Source: Aliiruegeria haliotis
GTDB lineage: Bacteria > Pseudomonadota > Alphaproteobacteria > Rhodobacterales > Rhodobacteraceae
NCBI RefSeq assembly: GCF_003003255.1
Contig: NZ_PVTD01000007.1
Span: 62,001-126,000, forward strand
Direction: 5' to 3'
DNA: 64,000 nucleotides
Position 1 is the stretch's first letter. Every line of letters starts with the position of its first letter. A program made the translations under genes and the position numbers. The notes beneath the pieces are model-generated. The model did not search any database, was not told the DNA's origin, and worked only from the letters and a program-made list of their open reading frames with translations. Positions 51,400 through 60,236 of this stretch are shown piece by piece.

Positions 51400-51732
51400 A
51401 GGCGCAGGAGATCTTAGGGACGCTACGGGCACTTGTCCGAGGGTCAGCTTCGCGGCCTTGGTATCCATTTGAGGGTCCTCTTCGGGATCGCCGCATCGAT
51501 CCCTGATCAATCAGCGGCAGTCACCGACCAGGGAGCGGCTTCGATGCGGTCGCATGTCCTGTGTAGTCCACCAGGTTCTTCTGGCACCGCCGACATTGCA
51601 GATCCAAATCCTCACCTTTTCGGCCTTTCTCAAGTCGAGCAGAAGAAAGCGAACAGCACCAAAATCCCCGATGGGCAGGCCGACAGATCGGACATCTCTG
51701 ACACCAAGTGCCAGTGCTTTCTACGTCCCCCG
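51400..51732. other. Gap between nanA and the sulfatase gene
   Basis: No gene is supported. The minus frame 51521-51754 contains a cysteine-rich stretch (CQRCPICRPAHRGFWCCSL and LQCRRCQKNLVDY) that looks zinc-ribbon-like but has no proper start and overlaps the sulfatase end; I regard it as unproven. Confidence 0.4.
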
Positions 51733-53160
51733 CTACCGGTTTCGTCGACGCCACGCCTTGAGATGTGTTCGGCCAATATCCCGGGTCTCGCGATGCTCCG
51801 GTTTGCCAGCGAGGTTGGTTGTCTCGGCCGGGTCTGTCTCCAGATCGTACAACTCGTCCAGATCGCCCATTGGGTCGTCGATGAACTTGAAACGGCCGAA
51901 ACGAACCATTGCGCGCTCCCCTTCGGCCTCGCGCCGCAGAAGCGTTTTCTTGATCGCCTCGATGCCCGCTGGCGCACCGTCGTTTGCGTAGTCTTCAAAC
52001 CTGTAGAGTGGACCGCCGGCGCCGTATTCCGACACGACAGATGTGCGGAACGGTTGTATCAGCGCCTCGGCCAGACCGTCGACCGCACCCAGAATGGACG
52101 GATCCGTGCCTTGTGCGGACAGCAGGAACGGCAGGATGTCGACAAGACTCACTGGCTGTTGTGCGCGAGTTCCAGCCGGCAGGATACCGGGCGCCCGCAC
52201 CACCAGCGGCACCCGCGCAAGGCAGTCCGGGAAGCCCCCCCCCTTGCTCATCATGCCGAAATTGCCACCGAAATCACCATGGTCGGCACAGAAGACGACG
52301 ATCGTGTTGTCGGCCTGTCCCGTATCCTCCAATGCATCGAGGATTCGGCCGAGATAGTGGTCGACCTGACGGATCATCGCAAAATAAATGCTGACACAAA
52401 TGGCGAGATCTTCCTGCGCGTCGGCCGGCCATGCCAGCATTCCGTGCAGAATGCGCAATCGCTCGGGCATTTGCCCCCAATCGACGGGCCGTTCCTTGGG
52501 AAGGTCCGACAGGTCAATCCGCGCTTCATCGAACCAGCGGCGCGCAACCTCGAAGGGCGGGTGCGGGTCGGGAAAGGACACCCATGCGGCGAAGGGACGA
52601 TCGGACGTGGCGATGAACTCAGCCGTGCAAGCCGCAATCGCCGGTGTCGCGTAGTGCTCTTCCGGATGGTCCGTAGTCGCATGTGGATACGGTGCGTCTG
52701 TCGCGGGCATGTTCCGGCGCATTGTATTCGCCGCATGCACCGCTCGTGCCCGATCCGGGTCCCGCTGCCATGCCTCTGCCGATTCCGGGACGCCGTAGTG
52801 CTCAACCTCGAACGCTTCGTCGAAAGCCTGTTTCTGTGCCGCGGTGAAGCAATGATCCTTTCCGATCAGCGCCGTGCGGTAGCCCATATCACGCCAGAGC
52901 GAGAAAGGGTTCGGACGATTCTCCGGAAAGCTGTCCTGATTGGTCTGGCAACCGGTGCGGGAGGGGTGGCATGCGGTCCACGTGGCGATACGTGCCGGCA
53001 CGCAGAGCGGACAGGGCGTATAGGCGCAGTCATAGACCACACCTCCGGTCGCCAACCGCTCGAGAGAGGGTGTCGGCACCAGCGGGTTACCGTAGAGCGA
53101 ACTCGCCTGCGCGCTCATCTGGTCAGCCATGATCACCAGGATGTTCGGCAGCGGAGTGGA
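51733..53160 (-). CDS. Cytoplasmic-type sulfatase (CxPxR)
   Basis: 475 aa, GTG start with AAGGATAGG upstream, no signal peptide. Type I sulfatase: metal ligands in NILVIMADQMSAQASS, formylglycine motif CVPAR at 54-58 followed by IATWTACHPSRTGC, substrate-side His/Asp in FVSFPDPHPPF-like WVSFPDPHPPFE, and VVFCADHGDFGG. Long C-terminal strand region FGRFKFIDDPMGDLDELYDL. Being cytoplasmic and 7 bases after the ABC ATPase gene, it should remove sulfate from an imported sulfated sugar. The motif cysteine form needs the FGE maturase, not seen here. Confidence 0.9.
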   Translation of the reverse strand, partial: STPLPNILVIMADQMSAQASSLYGNPLVPTPSLERLATGGVVYDCAYTPCPLCVPARIATWTACHPSRTGCQTNQDSFPENRPNPFSLWRDMGYRTALIGKDHCFTAAQKQAFDEAFEVEHYGVPESAEAWQRDPDRARAVHAANTMRRNMPATDAPYPHATTDHPEEHYATPAIAACTAEFIATSDRPFAAWVSFPDPHPPFEVARRWFDEARIDLSDLPKERPVDWGQMPERLRILHGMLAWPADAQEDLAICVSIYFAMIRQVDHYLGRILDALEDTGQADNTIVVFCADHGDFGGNFGMMSKGGGFPDCLARVPLVVRAPGILPAGTRAQQPVSLVDILPFLLSAQGTDPSILGAVDGLAEALIQPFRTSVVSEYGAGGPLYRFEDYANDGAPAGIEAIKKTLLRREAEGERAMVRFGRFKFIDDPMGDLDELYDLETDPAETTNLAGKPEHRETRDIGRTHLKAWRRRNR

Positions 53161-53167
53161 CACGCGC

Positions 53168-54250
53168 CTATCCTTTTCTGATCGATGTGTCGTTCGCATC
53201 GAAGAAGTGAACGGCGCCCTTGTCGAGGGTCAGATGTACGGCCGTTCCCTCCGGTGGCGATGTTTGGCCGTGATGGACGATCAGGCAGGGCGCACCGCCG
53301 TCCAGTTCCAGGTGGATCAGGGAATTGCCCCCGGTGTATTCACTCATGCGCAGAACCGCGGGCATGCCCCGACCGCCCGGGTCAATCGAAAGGTCTTCGG
53401 GCCGCATCCCGACTTTGACCGCGCCTTCCGGCACGCCGAGTTGCGCCGCAACCCCGGGTGGCAATTTGTCGATGTCGAAAACGTTCATTCGCGGGCTGCC
53501 GATGAACTGCGCCACGAAGAGGTTGTCGGGGCGCAGATACAGCTCTTGCGGGCTGCCGACCTGTTCGATCTGCCCGTCACGCAACACCACGATCCGGTCG
53601 GCAAGCGTCATTGCCTCGATCTGGTCGTGGGTCACATAGATCATCGTGTTGCCAAGCCGTTCGTGCAACTGCGCGATCTCGGCCCGCATGTGGACCCGCA
53701 ACTCGGCATCCAGATTCGACAGCGGTTCGTCGAAGAGGAAAATCCGTGGGTTTCCGACGATGGCCCGCCCGATTGCCACACGCTGCCTCTGCCCACCGGA
53801 CAATTCACGCGGGAAACGGTCCAGCAAGGCATCGAGTTTCAGGGTCGCCGAGGCATCGGCCACGCGGCTCTCGATTTCGCGCGCCGGCATCTTCCGCACC
53901 TTCAGGCCAAAGCCCATATTCTGGGCTACGGTGAGATGGGGGTAAAGCGCGTAGGACTGAAACACCATCGCCACCCCCCGGCGCGCGGGCGGCACATCGT
54001 TTACGACGCGCTCTCCGATCGAGACGGTGCCCGACGTGACGTCCTCCAGACCCGAGATCATTCGCAGCAGGGTGGACTTGCCACAGCCCGACGGACCGAC
54101 GAAGACGACGAACTCGCCCTCCCGGACCTGAAGATCCACGCCGCGGATCACGTTCACGGCGCCGAAACTCTTGGCGACGTTCTGGAATTCAAGGGCCGGT
54201 AGCCTGGGGTCCGAAGTGGTCGCCTGCTGGGTGTCCATGGTTGGTCTCAT
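53168..54250 (-). CDS. ABC sugar transporter ATPase (UgpC/MalK type)
   Basis: 360 aa. Walker A GPSGCGKST, signature LSGGQRQRVAIGRA, Walker B IFLFDEPLSNLD, switch His YVTHDQIEAM, then a MalK regulatory domain (VGMRPEDLSIDPGG). Start MRPTMDTQ is preferred because its ATG overlaps the permease stop (ATGA); MDTQ four codons on is an alternative. Energises the importer of the next two genes upstream. Confidence 0.95.
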   Translation of the reverse strand: MRPTMDTQQATTSDPRLPALEFQNVAKSFGAVNVIRGVDLQVREGEFVVFVGPSGCGKSTLLRMISGLEDVTSGTVSIGERVVNDVPPARRGVAMVFQSYALYPHLTVAQNMGFGLKVRKMPAREIESRVADASATLKLDALLDRFPRELSGGQRQRVAIGRAIVGNPRIFLFDEPLSNLDAELRVHMRAEIAQLHERLGNTMIYVTHDQIEAMTLADRIVVLRDGQIEQVGSPQELYLRPDNLFVAQFIGSPRMNVFDIDKLPPGVAAQLGVPEGAVKVGMRPEDLSIDPGGRGMPAVLRMSEYTGGNSLIHLELDGGAPCLIVHHGQTSPPEGTAVHLTLDKGAVHFFDANDTSIRKG

Positions 54251-55134
54251 CCTTTCACTCCCGACAGGGCGAAGCTTTCGATGATCTGGCGTTGTGCCAG
54301 AACGTAGATGGTCAGCACCGGCACCACGGCCAACGTCGTGGCTGCCAGTTGCAGATGCCACAGCGGCATCCCGTAGGCGTCGGTGAAGTTGGCCAGCGAC
54401 AACGGCAGCGTGAACTTTTCGAGGCTCGACAGGAACACCAGTGGTTCGAGGAACAGGTTCCAGGAGAACAGGAAGGTGATGATCGCCACGGCGCCGAGCG
54501 CCGGGCGCGACATCGGCAGGGCAATCTTCCACCACACGCCAAGGCGACTGAGCCCGTCCATCGTTCCAGCCTCTTCCAGTTCCTTGGGAAGCGCGACGAA
54601 ATACTGCCGCATCAGGAATGTGGCCATCACACCGTGGGAGCCGAAAGTCGGCAGCAGGATCAGCGGGGCATGTGTGTCCATCAGGCCGAGCCAGCGCACG
54701 AGGAAGAAGTTGGGAATGATGGTCACCTCTTCGGGCACCATAAGTCCGGATACCAGAAACAGCATGATCAGCCCGGCCCCGGCAAAACGCATCCGTGCAA
54801 GCGCATATCCAGCCAGCGACGCGATGATCAGGGTCAGCCCAGTCACCGAGAGCGAGATGTAGATGGAGTTGAAATAGTGCCGGGCGAAGGGTTGGTAGTT
54901 GAACACTTCGACGAAGTTTGACCAGAGGAATCTGTCCGGGATCAGGCTGGGTGCACCAAAGATCTCGGCGGCGCTCTTGAGCGAAGACGACACCATCCAC
55001 AGGAACGGAAAGACGAAGGGCACCGCCACCACCAGCAGCGCGCTTGTCCAGCAGACACGAGTGATCAGGCGGATGCGTTTGTGCGATGGGCCCTTGTGGA
55101 CCATTTGCGCGGCGGCGGTTTCGGTCGGGTTCAT
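54247..55134 (-). CDS. ABC sugar transporter permease (MalG type)
   Basis: 295 aa, six helices (ALLVVAVPFVFPFLWMVSSS first). EAA loop ELEEAGTMDGLSRLGVWWKI followed by ALPMSRPAL. Start at ATG 55134, overlapping the stop of the other permease by ATGA; the open frame upstream belongs to that gene. Confidence 0.93.
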   Translation of the reverse strand: MNPTETAAAQMVHKGPSHKRIRLITRVCWTSALLVVAVPFVFPFLWMVSSSLKSAAEIFGAPSLIPDRFLWSNFVEVFNYQPFARHYFNSIYISLSVTGLTLIIASLAGYALARMRFAGAGLIMLFLVSGLMVPEEVTIIPNFFLVRWLGLMDTHAPLILLPTFGSHGVMATFLMRQYFVALPKELEEAGTMDGLSRLGVWWKIALPMSRPALGAVAIITFLFSWNLFLEPLVFLSSLEKFTLPLSLANFTDAYGMPLWHLQLAATTLAVVPVLTIYVLAQRQIIESFALSGVKG

Positions 55135-56066
55135 GCCCTGTCCTTCCGACGGAAGTAGACCTGCAAGAGCGTCAGGGCCATTGCGATCACGAACATGATC
55201 ACCGCCAGAGCGGAGGCATAGCCGATTGCGAAGAACTCGAAGGCTTGCTGATAAATGTAGAAGGCCAGAACGAGCGTGCCGTTCTCCGGACCGCCCTCGG
55301 TCATCAGGTAAATGTGGTCGAACACCTTGAGCGAGCCGACAACGGTGACGATGGAGATGATGAGTGTTGCGGGTGCCAGAAGCGGCCATGTGATCATGCG
55401 AAAGATCTGCCAGCCCGAGGCACCCTCAAGCCGCGCCGCGGAATCATAGTCGCGCGGGATGGATTGCAGCGCGGCGATGTAGAGGATCATGTTCAACCCG
55501 ACCATCTTGATCACGCGCGTCACGATGACAGCCGCCATGGCCCAGTTCGGCTCGCGCAGCCAGTTCGGCCCGTCGATCCCCATAAGAGCCAGCATTTCGT
55601 TCAACGCCCCGGCCTCGCCCTGCAAGAGGAACTTCCAGACGATGGCCCAGGCCACGGCAGAGGTGACGACGGGGGCAAAGAAGATCACCCGAAAGAACAC
55701 CACCCCCCTGAAGGGGCGGTGCAGGGCCAGCGCAAGCAAGAGCGCGAGTCCCATGTTCAGCGGCACGAGGCCCGCCGCAAAGACAAGCGAGTTGCGCAGC
55801 ACCCGCCAGAAATCGGGGTTGTGACGCAGTGCATCGGCATAGTTGGCATAGCCGACAAAGGTGGCCTCGCCCGTCAGCAGGTTCCATTGCAACATGGAAT
55901 AGCCGATCACAGCAATCAAAGGTCCGAAGAAGAAGACGAGGAACCCGATGGTGATCGGGCTGACGAAGAGAAGCGCCGTAAGCGCTTCCCGCCGCCGGAG
56001 AGAGAGCCGGAGCATCCGGCCCTTCCCGTTGTTTACAGTCGACAGGTCTGTCATGGCGCTGGCCAT
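55131..56066 (-). CDS. ABC sugar transporter permease (MalF type)
   Basis: 311 aa, six helices (LTALLFVSPITIGFLVFFFG first). EAA-type loop is DYDSAARLEGASGWQIFRMI then TWPLLAPA. GAGGAAGG before the ATG. 27 bases after the binding protein gene. Confidence 0.93.
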   Translation of the reverse strand: MASAMTDLSTVNNGKGRMLRLSLRRREALTALLFVSPITIGFLVFFFGPLIAVIGYSMLQWNLLTGEATFVGYANYADALRHNPDFWRVLRNSLVFAAGLVPLNMGLALLLALALHRPFRGVVFFRVIFFAPVVTSAVAWAIVWKFLLQGEAGALNEMLALMGIDGPNWLREPNWAMAAVIVTRVIKMVGLNMILYIAALQSIPRDYDSAARLEGASGWQIFRMITWPLLAPATLIISIVTVVGSLKVFDHIYLMTEGGPENGTLVLAFYIYQQAFEFFAIGYASALAVIMFVIAMALTLLQVYFRRKDRA

Positions 56067-56093
56067 TTTGCCTTCCTCAACCGAAGGGCCGGG

Positions 56094-57338
56094 TCAGAGA
56101 TGCGGCTTGATGGCGTCGCAAACCGCGTTCAGCACGGCGCCAACATCGGCGTCCGGGCGCCACAGGCCGTCAAAACGCGGCTTCGCAGCGGCCATGATCT
56201 GCGCGAACTTCTCGTGCGAGGCCAGCACAGTCCCCGAGGAAATGGCATCGGCAACCCAGGCCATTTCCTGCTCGCTGAGCAGGGCGTTGGACGAAGTGAA
56301 GCTGTCAGACGCCAGGACCGACGCGCGGATCGGCGGGAAGAACTCAGCCATCCTGGCGGTGTTTTCCGTGTTGGTCATATGGGCCACGAATTCGGCCGCG
56401 AGCTCTGTATTCTTGCCGTTTGCAAAGGCTACGATGGCGGCTTGCCCGATGATATCGGCGCGCGATCCGTCGGCTGCGGCCGGCAGTGGCGCAATCCCCC
56501 ATTCGAAACTCGCATCCTTCAGCTTCGAGGTGCGCGAGATCTGGTTGCTGGTCATCGCGGCACCGCCGGCAAAGAAATCGTCCTGCTCGCCCGGCGGTAC
56601 GATGGATTTGTCGACAAAGATCATTTCATGGAGCGTCGTGACCGCCTCGACGGCCTCTGGGCTGTTCAGCAGGCACTCGCCATCGGCCCAGACATCGCCG
56701 CCATTGGCATAGATCGCCGGTTCAAGGAACTGCATGATCCGGGCATCAAAGCCCGCGCCGTCCTTGGTCTGAAAACCGAATGCCGCGTCCGATGTTGTGG
56801 CCTTGGCCGTCTCGCGGAAGGTTTCGTAGTTCCAGGTGCCAGCCTCGAAATGCTCAACCGGCGTCTTGACGCCCGCAGCTGCGAACAGGTCCTTGTTGAA
56901 GAAGGTCATGAAAGGCGACGTCGAGAACGGAATACCATAAACCGCATCATCCCTGACCCACAGGCTCTGCGCCGGCTTTGCAAGGTCGTCGTAGTCGTAT
57001 CCGTCAGTCGACTTGAGGACATCGGCGACGTCCAGAAGCACACCTGCGTTGACGAAACTGGGTGCTGCGGTTTCCAGCAACCACCCCAGGTCAGGCACGT
57101 TGCCACCAGCCTGTTGCAGCGTGATCTTCTGCGTGTATTCCGAGAACGGGATCGTCTCGAACCGCACCGTGACACCCTCGTGGTTTGCAATGAAGCTGTC
57201 GGCGATCTCGTTCAGCATGTTCAGATGGGCTTCGTTGCCCGACCAGACAGTGAACCGCAGTTCCTGTGCCGTGGCCGGCGCCGCAAGTGCGGCCGCGCTC
57301 ACCAGCGCCCCCGCGAGCAATCTTGCCTTGAGTTTCAT
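56094..57338 (-). CDS. ABC sugar-binding protein (extracellular solute-binding family 1)
   Basis: 414 aa, signal peptide (ARLLAGALVSAAALAAPATA). Mature part: LRFTVWSGNEAHLNMLNEIA, VTVRFETIPFSEYTQKITLQ, GGNVPDLGWLLE and AVYGIPFSTSPFMTFFNKDL, the sugar-binding family-1 pattern. Receptor of the importer; the ligand is unknown. First gene after the SDR gene in a minus-strand operon that starts with the GntR regulator. Confidence 0.92.
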   Translation of the reverse strand: MKLKARLLAGALVSAAALAAPATAQELRFTVWSGNEAHLNMLNEIADSFIANHEGVTVRFETIPFSEYTQKITLQQAGGNVPDLGWLLETAAPSFVNAGVLLDVADVLKSTDGYDYDDLAKPAQSLWVRDDAVYGIPFSTSPFMTFFNKDLFAAAGVKTPVEHFEAGTWNYETFRETAKATTSDAAFGFQTKDGAGFDARIMQFLEPAIYANGGDVWADGECLLNSPEAVEAVTTLHEMIFVDKSIVPPGEQDDFFAGGAAMTSNQISRTSKLKDASFEWGIAPLPAAADGSRADIIGQAAIVAFANGKNTELAAEFVAHMTNTENTARMAEFFPPIRASVLASDSFTSSNALLSEQEMAWVADAISSGTVLASHEKFAQIMAAAKPRFDGLWRPDADVGAVLNAVCDAIKPHL

Positions 57339-57409
57339 GTCTTCCTCCCTTCGGTTTCCCTACCGCGAATGCGGCATCTGTCCGGCACGGTTCGTCCGCA
57401 CCGGTTGGT

Positions 57410-58198
57410 TCAGCGTGGCGACATGTTTGCCGCCAGTGCGTCCCCGGCAGACCATCCTCCGTCCACCGGGATATTGACCCCGGTGATGTAGCCACTCTCC
57501 TCCGCGGCCAGCATCAGATAGGCCGGCACACAATCCTCCGGGGTGCCGATCCGCCCCACCGGAACCTTTGCAATGACCGTTCTCTGCACTTCGGGATCCG
57601 CCAGCGCCGCACGGCTGCGATCCGTTTCGATGGAGCCGGGCGAAACCACGTTCACCGTGATCCCGTCGCGCCCAACCTCCCGAGCCAAGGCCGCGACAGC
57701 GGTAAGCTGTGCCGACTTCAACGCGGCATAGGCCAGCGTCTCGGCGCGTGGCCGGGCGGCCATGATGCTCCCGGTTGCGATGATCCGACCCCATCCCTTT
57801 GCGCGCATGCCGGGCACAAGCGCCTGAGCAAGAGCAATTGTTGCCGTGAAGTTCGCCGCCACGTGGTTCGCAATTGACGCCTCGGACAGTTCGTTCCAAT
57901 CGCACCTGCGCTCGATGGCGGCGTTGATAACGGCAATGTCGACCGGTCCCTCCGAAAGAACGGCTCGGGCAAGCGAGCCCGCCGCACCCGGCTGTGTCAG
58001 GTCGGCCTCGAGGACAGACACGGCGACACCGAGCCCGCGCGCGGCATCCGCTACTGCTTCTGCACTCTTGGAATTGGAGAAATGGTGCACCACGAGGTCC
58101 GCCCCCTGACCAGCGAACGCCAGAGCCACTGCCCGGCCGATCCCGGTATCACCCGCGGTGACCAACACGCGGCGTCCCCGATGCGACTGCGGCGTCAC
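57410..58198 (-). CDS. SDR family sugar dehydrogenase
   Basis: 262 aa, GTG start overlapping the regulator stop (GTGA). Classical short-chain dehydrogenase: cofactor motif TAGDTGIGRAVAL, VINAAIERR (in place of NNAG), catalytic Ser in IATGSIMAARP and YAALKSA giving the Y-x-x-x-K pair, then VVSPGSIETDR and the ending YITGVNIPVDGGWSAG. Probably oxidises a sugar at C1 to the lactone with NAD(P)+, judged from the lactonase and dehydratases of the same locus. Confidence 0.9.
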   Translation of the reverse strand: MTPQSHRGRRVLVTAGDTGIGRAVALAFAGQGADLVVHHFSNSKSAEAVADAARGLGVAVSVLEADLTQPGAAGSLARAVLSEGPVDIAVINAAIERRCDWNELSEASIANHVAANFTATIALAQALVPGMRAKGWGRIIATGSIMAARPRAETLAYAALKSAQLTAVAALAREVGRDGITVNVVSPGSIETDRSRAALADPEVQRTVIAKVPVGRIGTPEDCVPAYLMLAAEESGYITGVNIPVDGGWSAGDALAANMSPR

Positions 58199-58956
58199 CA
58201 GCCATTTCCTTTCTGAACGAGCTTTTCCACCTCGACGGCGGCCAGGTCGGCGGCGGCAAAATGGTCGCGCATGGCGGTTTCCGCGGCATCCGGATCGCCG
58301 GCCTCGATAGCCTCTGCAATCGCCACATGGCGGTCGATCGTTTCCGCCCATTCGGTCGGGCCACGAGTGTTGCGGTGACTGAACACCTCTGACACCGCAC
58401 GCTGGATGGACTCCAGCCCCTCCATTTGCACCCGGATCAGGAAATTCCCCGTGGCGAGAGCGATGGCATGGTGAAAGGCGACGTCAAGATCTGGAAAGTG
58501 ATCGGCATCGACATCCATTGCCTCCATCCCCTTCCGCGCTTCGCGCATCGCCTCCATGCCCTCGGGATCCTGGCGTTCCGCTGCGATCCGGGCCACGCCC
58601 GGCTCGACCACCAGCCGCAACTCGTTGGCATGGCGCATGTGTTTGGGATTGGCGCGTATCGCCATGCCATAGACCCGGTCGAGGGGTCCGCCGTTCAGCC
58701 GCTTCGCCCGCGAGAGTTTCCCGTGCTGGGTGTGCACCAGCCCTGCAGAAGCCAGCGCGCGCAGAGCCTCCCGGGCGATCGGCTTGCTGACACCGAATTC
58801 GGCGCTGATCTCAGCCTCCGACGGCAGGGCGTCCCCGGGGGCGATCCGCCCCTCCAGCAACGCCATGGCGATCGCATCGGCCACCGTTTCGGCGAGCCGC
58901 CTCGGCCCCCCGGGCGCCGCGAAGGGCGTGTTCGTTCGTTTGTCGAGTATTGCCAT
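58195..58956 (-). CDS. GntR family (FadR subfamily) regulator
   Basis: 253 aa. Winged helix RLAETVADAIAMALLEGRIA, LPSEAEISAEFGVSKPIARE and ALRALASAGLVHTQHG; FCD domain with NELRLVVEPGVARIAAERQD, LDVAFHHAIALATGN and TIDRHVAIAEAIEAGDPDAA. Probably represses both this operon and the divergent dehydratase operon in the absence of a sugar acid. The candidate operator lies at 59002-59024. Confidence 0.92.
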   Translation of the reverse strand: MAILDKRTNTPFAAPGGPRRLAETVADAIAMALLEGRIAPGDALPSEAEISAEFGVSKPIAREALRALASAGLVHTQHGKLSRAKRLNGGPLDRVYGMAIRANPKHMRHANELRLVVEPGVARIAAERQDPEGMEAMREARKGMEAMDVDADHFPDLDVAFHHAIALATGNFLIRVQMEGLESIQRAVSEVFSHRNTRGPTEWAETIDRHVAIAEAIEAGDPDAAETAMRDHFAAADLAAVEVEKLVQKGNGW

Positions 58957-59001
58957 CTGAACGCTCCGATTCCCCTCACGCTACGCTCAGCTCTCTTTCT
59001 T

Positions 59002-59024
59002 AGCAACTGAAATTATAAGTTGCT
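59002..59024. promoter_or_regulatory. Candidate GntR operator between the divergent operons
   Basis: AGCAACT (59002-59008), 9-base AT-rich centre, AGTTGCT (59018-59024): perfect 7-bp inverted repeat in the only AT-rich part of the intergenic space, about 45 bases from the regulator start. Confidence 0.55.
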
Positions 59025-59078
59025 TAGTTACTATGTTTGACGTACCGCTTGTAGGGCCCGACCTGGCAGGAGACCGGC

Positions 59079-60227
59079 ATGCCTCAGACAGTTGACCCCT
59101 CGGTGGACAACGGCTTTCGGATCACGGACGTAATCGCCCATCCGGTGACGCAGCGGCTGCCGCAGCCGACACACACGGCATGGGGCGTCTATGAAGAGGT
59201 CTCCATCGTTCTGGTCGAGATCCGCACCGAGGGCGGCGCGGTCGGCGTGGGGGAGTGCCTCGCGCGGTTTTCGCCGCTCGCATATGCGTCGCTCGTCGAG
59301 GATCTGCTGCGCCCGGTTCTCGTCGGCCAACCGGCCTCTCCCATCGGCCGGCACTGGCGAAACATGAGCCGAACGCTTTCCGGCCGGCAGGGTGGCGCGT
59401 TGATCGAGGCGATCTCTGGCGTCGATATCGCCCTGTGGGACCTGCTGGGAAAACAGTGCCAGCAGCCCATTTCAACGCTGCTGGGCGGTGAGGGGCGCAC
59501 CCATGTGCCGGTCTACGGCGCATCCGTGCACTGGGGAGAGGATGCCAAGGCGCTGGCAGGGTTGGAGAGCCTTTTGGAAAGGGGCTTTCGCAGTATCAAG
59601 GTCAAGATCGGTGGCACCCCACGCGAAGCTGCCAGCCGCATCGCCCTCATCCGTAAGGCTGCCGGTGACGAGATCGAACTGACCGCCGATGCAAACTGGA
59701 ATTTCACCCGAGCCGAAGCGATCGAGGTCGGGAATGCATTGCACGACAACGGCTATGCCTGGTTCGAGGAACCCGTGCGCCCGGACGACGAGCAGGGCTA
59801 TCGCCTGCTGGCCGAGAAGCTCTCGGTGCCGCTTGCGGCCGGAGAAAGCAACTTCACCGCGCGGCAAGCCCTGCCACTGTTGCAATCGGGGGCCTTGGCC
59901 GTTTTGCAACCGGACGTGGCCCGCGCCGGGGGGATCTCGGAAACATGGCTGGCCGCGCAGCTTGCGGACACCCACGAGGCTCAGTTCGCCCCCCATGTCG
60001 GCATGTCGGGCATCGTCTGCGAAGCCGCAAGCCTCCATCTCGCGGCGGCGGCTCCCAACACGCGAGCCATGGAATGCGCGGCTACCGCCAATCGGTTCAA
60101 GTCCGATCTGGCAGACATGCGCCCAACAGTGGAACAGATGCGCGACGGTGTCGTACCGGTTCCCACTGGGCCAGGGTTGGGGATCGAGATCAACTGGGAG
60201 GCGGTCGCCGCGATGCGCCCGGAGTAA
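59079..60227 (+). CDS. Mandelate racemase/muconate lactonizing-type dehydratase 1
   Basis: 382 aa. Enolase superfamily: lysine pair K174/K176 in SIKVKIGG, metal ligands D204 in TADANWN, E230 in WFEEPVRP and E256 in AAGESNF, catalytic H306 in APHVGMSG. These are the residues of the MR-type acid-sugar dehydratases. The subgroup cannot be named from the sequence; a sugar-acid dehydratase is the most likely role. 9 bases before its paralogue, the next gene. Confidence 0.9.
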   Translation: MPQTVDPSVDNGFRITDVIAHPVTQRLPQPTHTAWGVYEEVSIVLVEIRTEGGAVGVGECLARFSPLAYASLVEDLLRPVLVGQPASPIGRHWRNMSRTLSGRQGGALIEAISGVDIALWDLLGKQCQQPISTLLGGEGRTHVPVYGASVHWGEDAKALAGLESLLERGFRSIKVKIGGTPREAASRIALIRKAAGDEIELTADANWNFTRAEAIEVGNALHDNGYAWFEEPVRPDDEQGYRLLAEKLSVPLAAGESNFTARQALPLLQSGALAVLQPDVARAGGISETWLAAQLADTHEAQFAPHVGMSGIVCEAASLHLAAAAPNTRAMECAATANRFKSDLADMRPTVEQMRDGVVPVPTGPGLGIEINWEAVAAMRPE

Positions 60228-60236
60228 CAAGACACC

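Noticed and set aside
51521-51754. Cysteine-rich 77-aa minus frame resembling a zinc ribbon
   Set aside because: No ribosome site and overlaps the end of the sulfatase gene; cysteines may be chance.
55086-57491. 801-aa plus-strand frame opposite the ABC permease and binding protein genes
   Set aside because: The opposite strand carries clear transporter genes; the long frame is arginine-rich and featureless.
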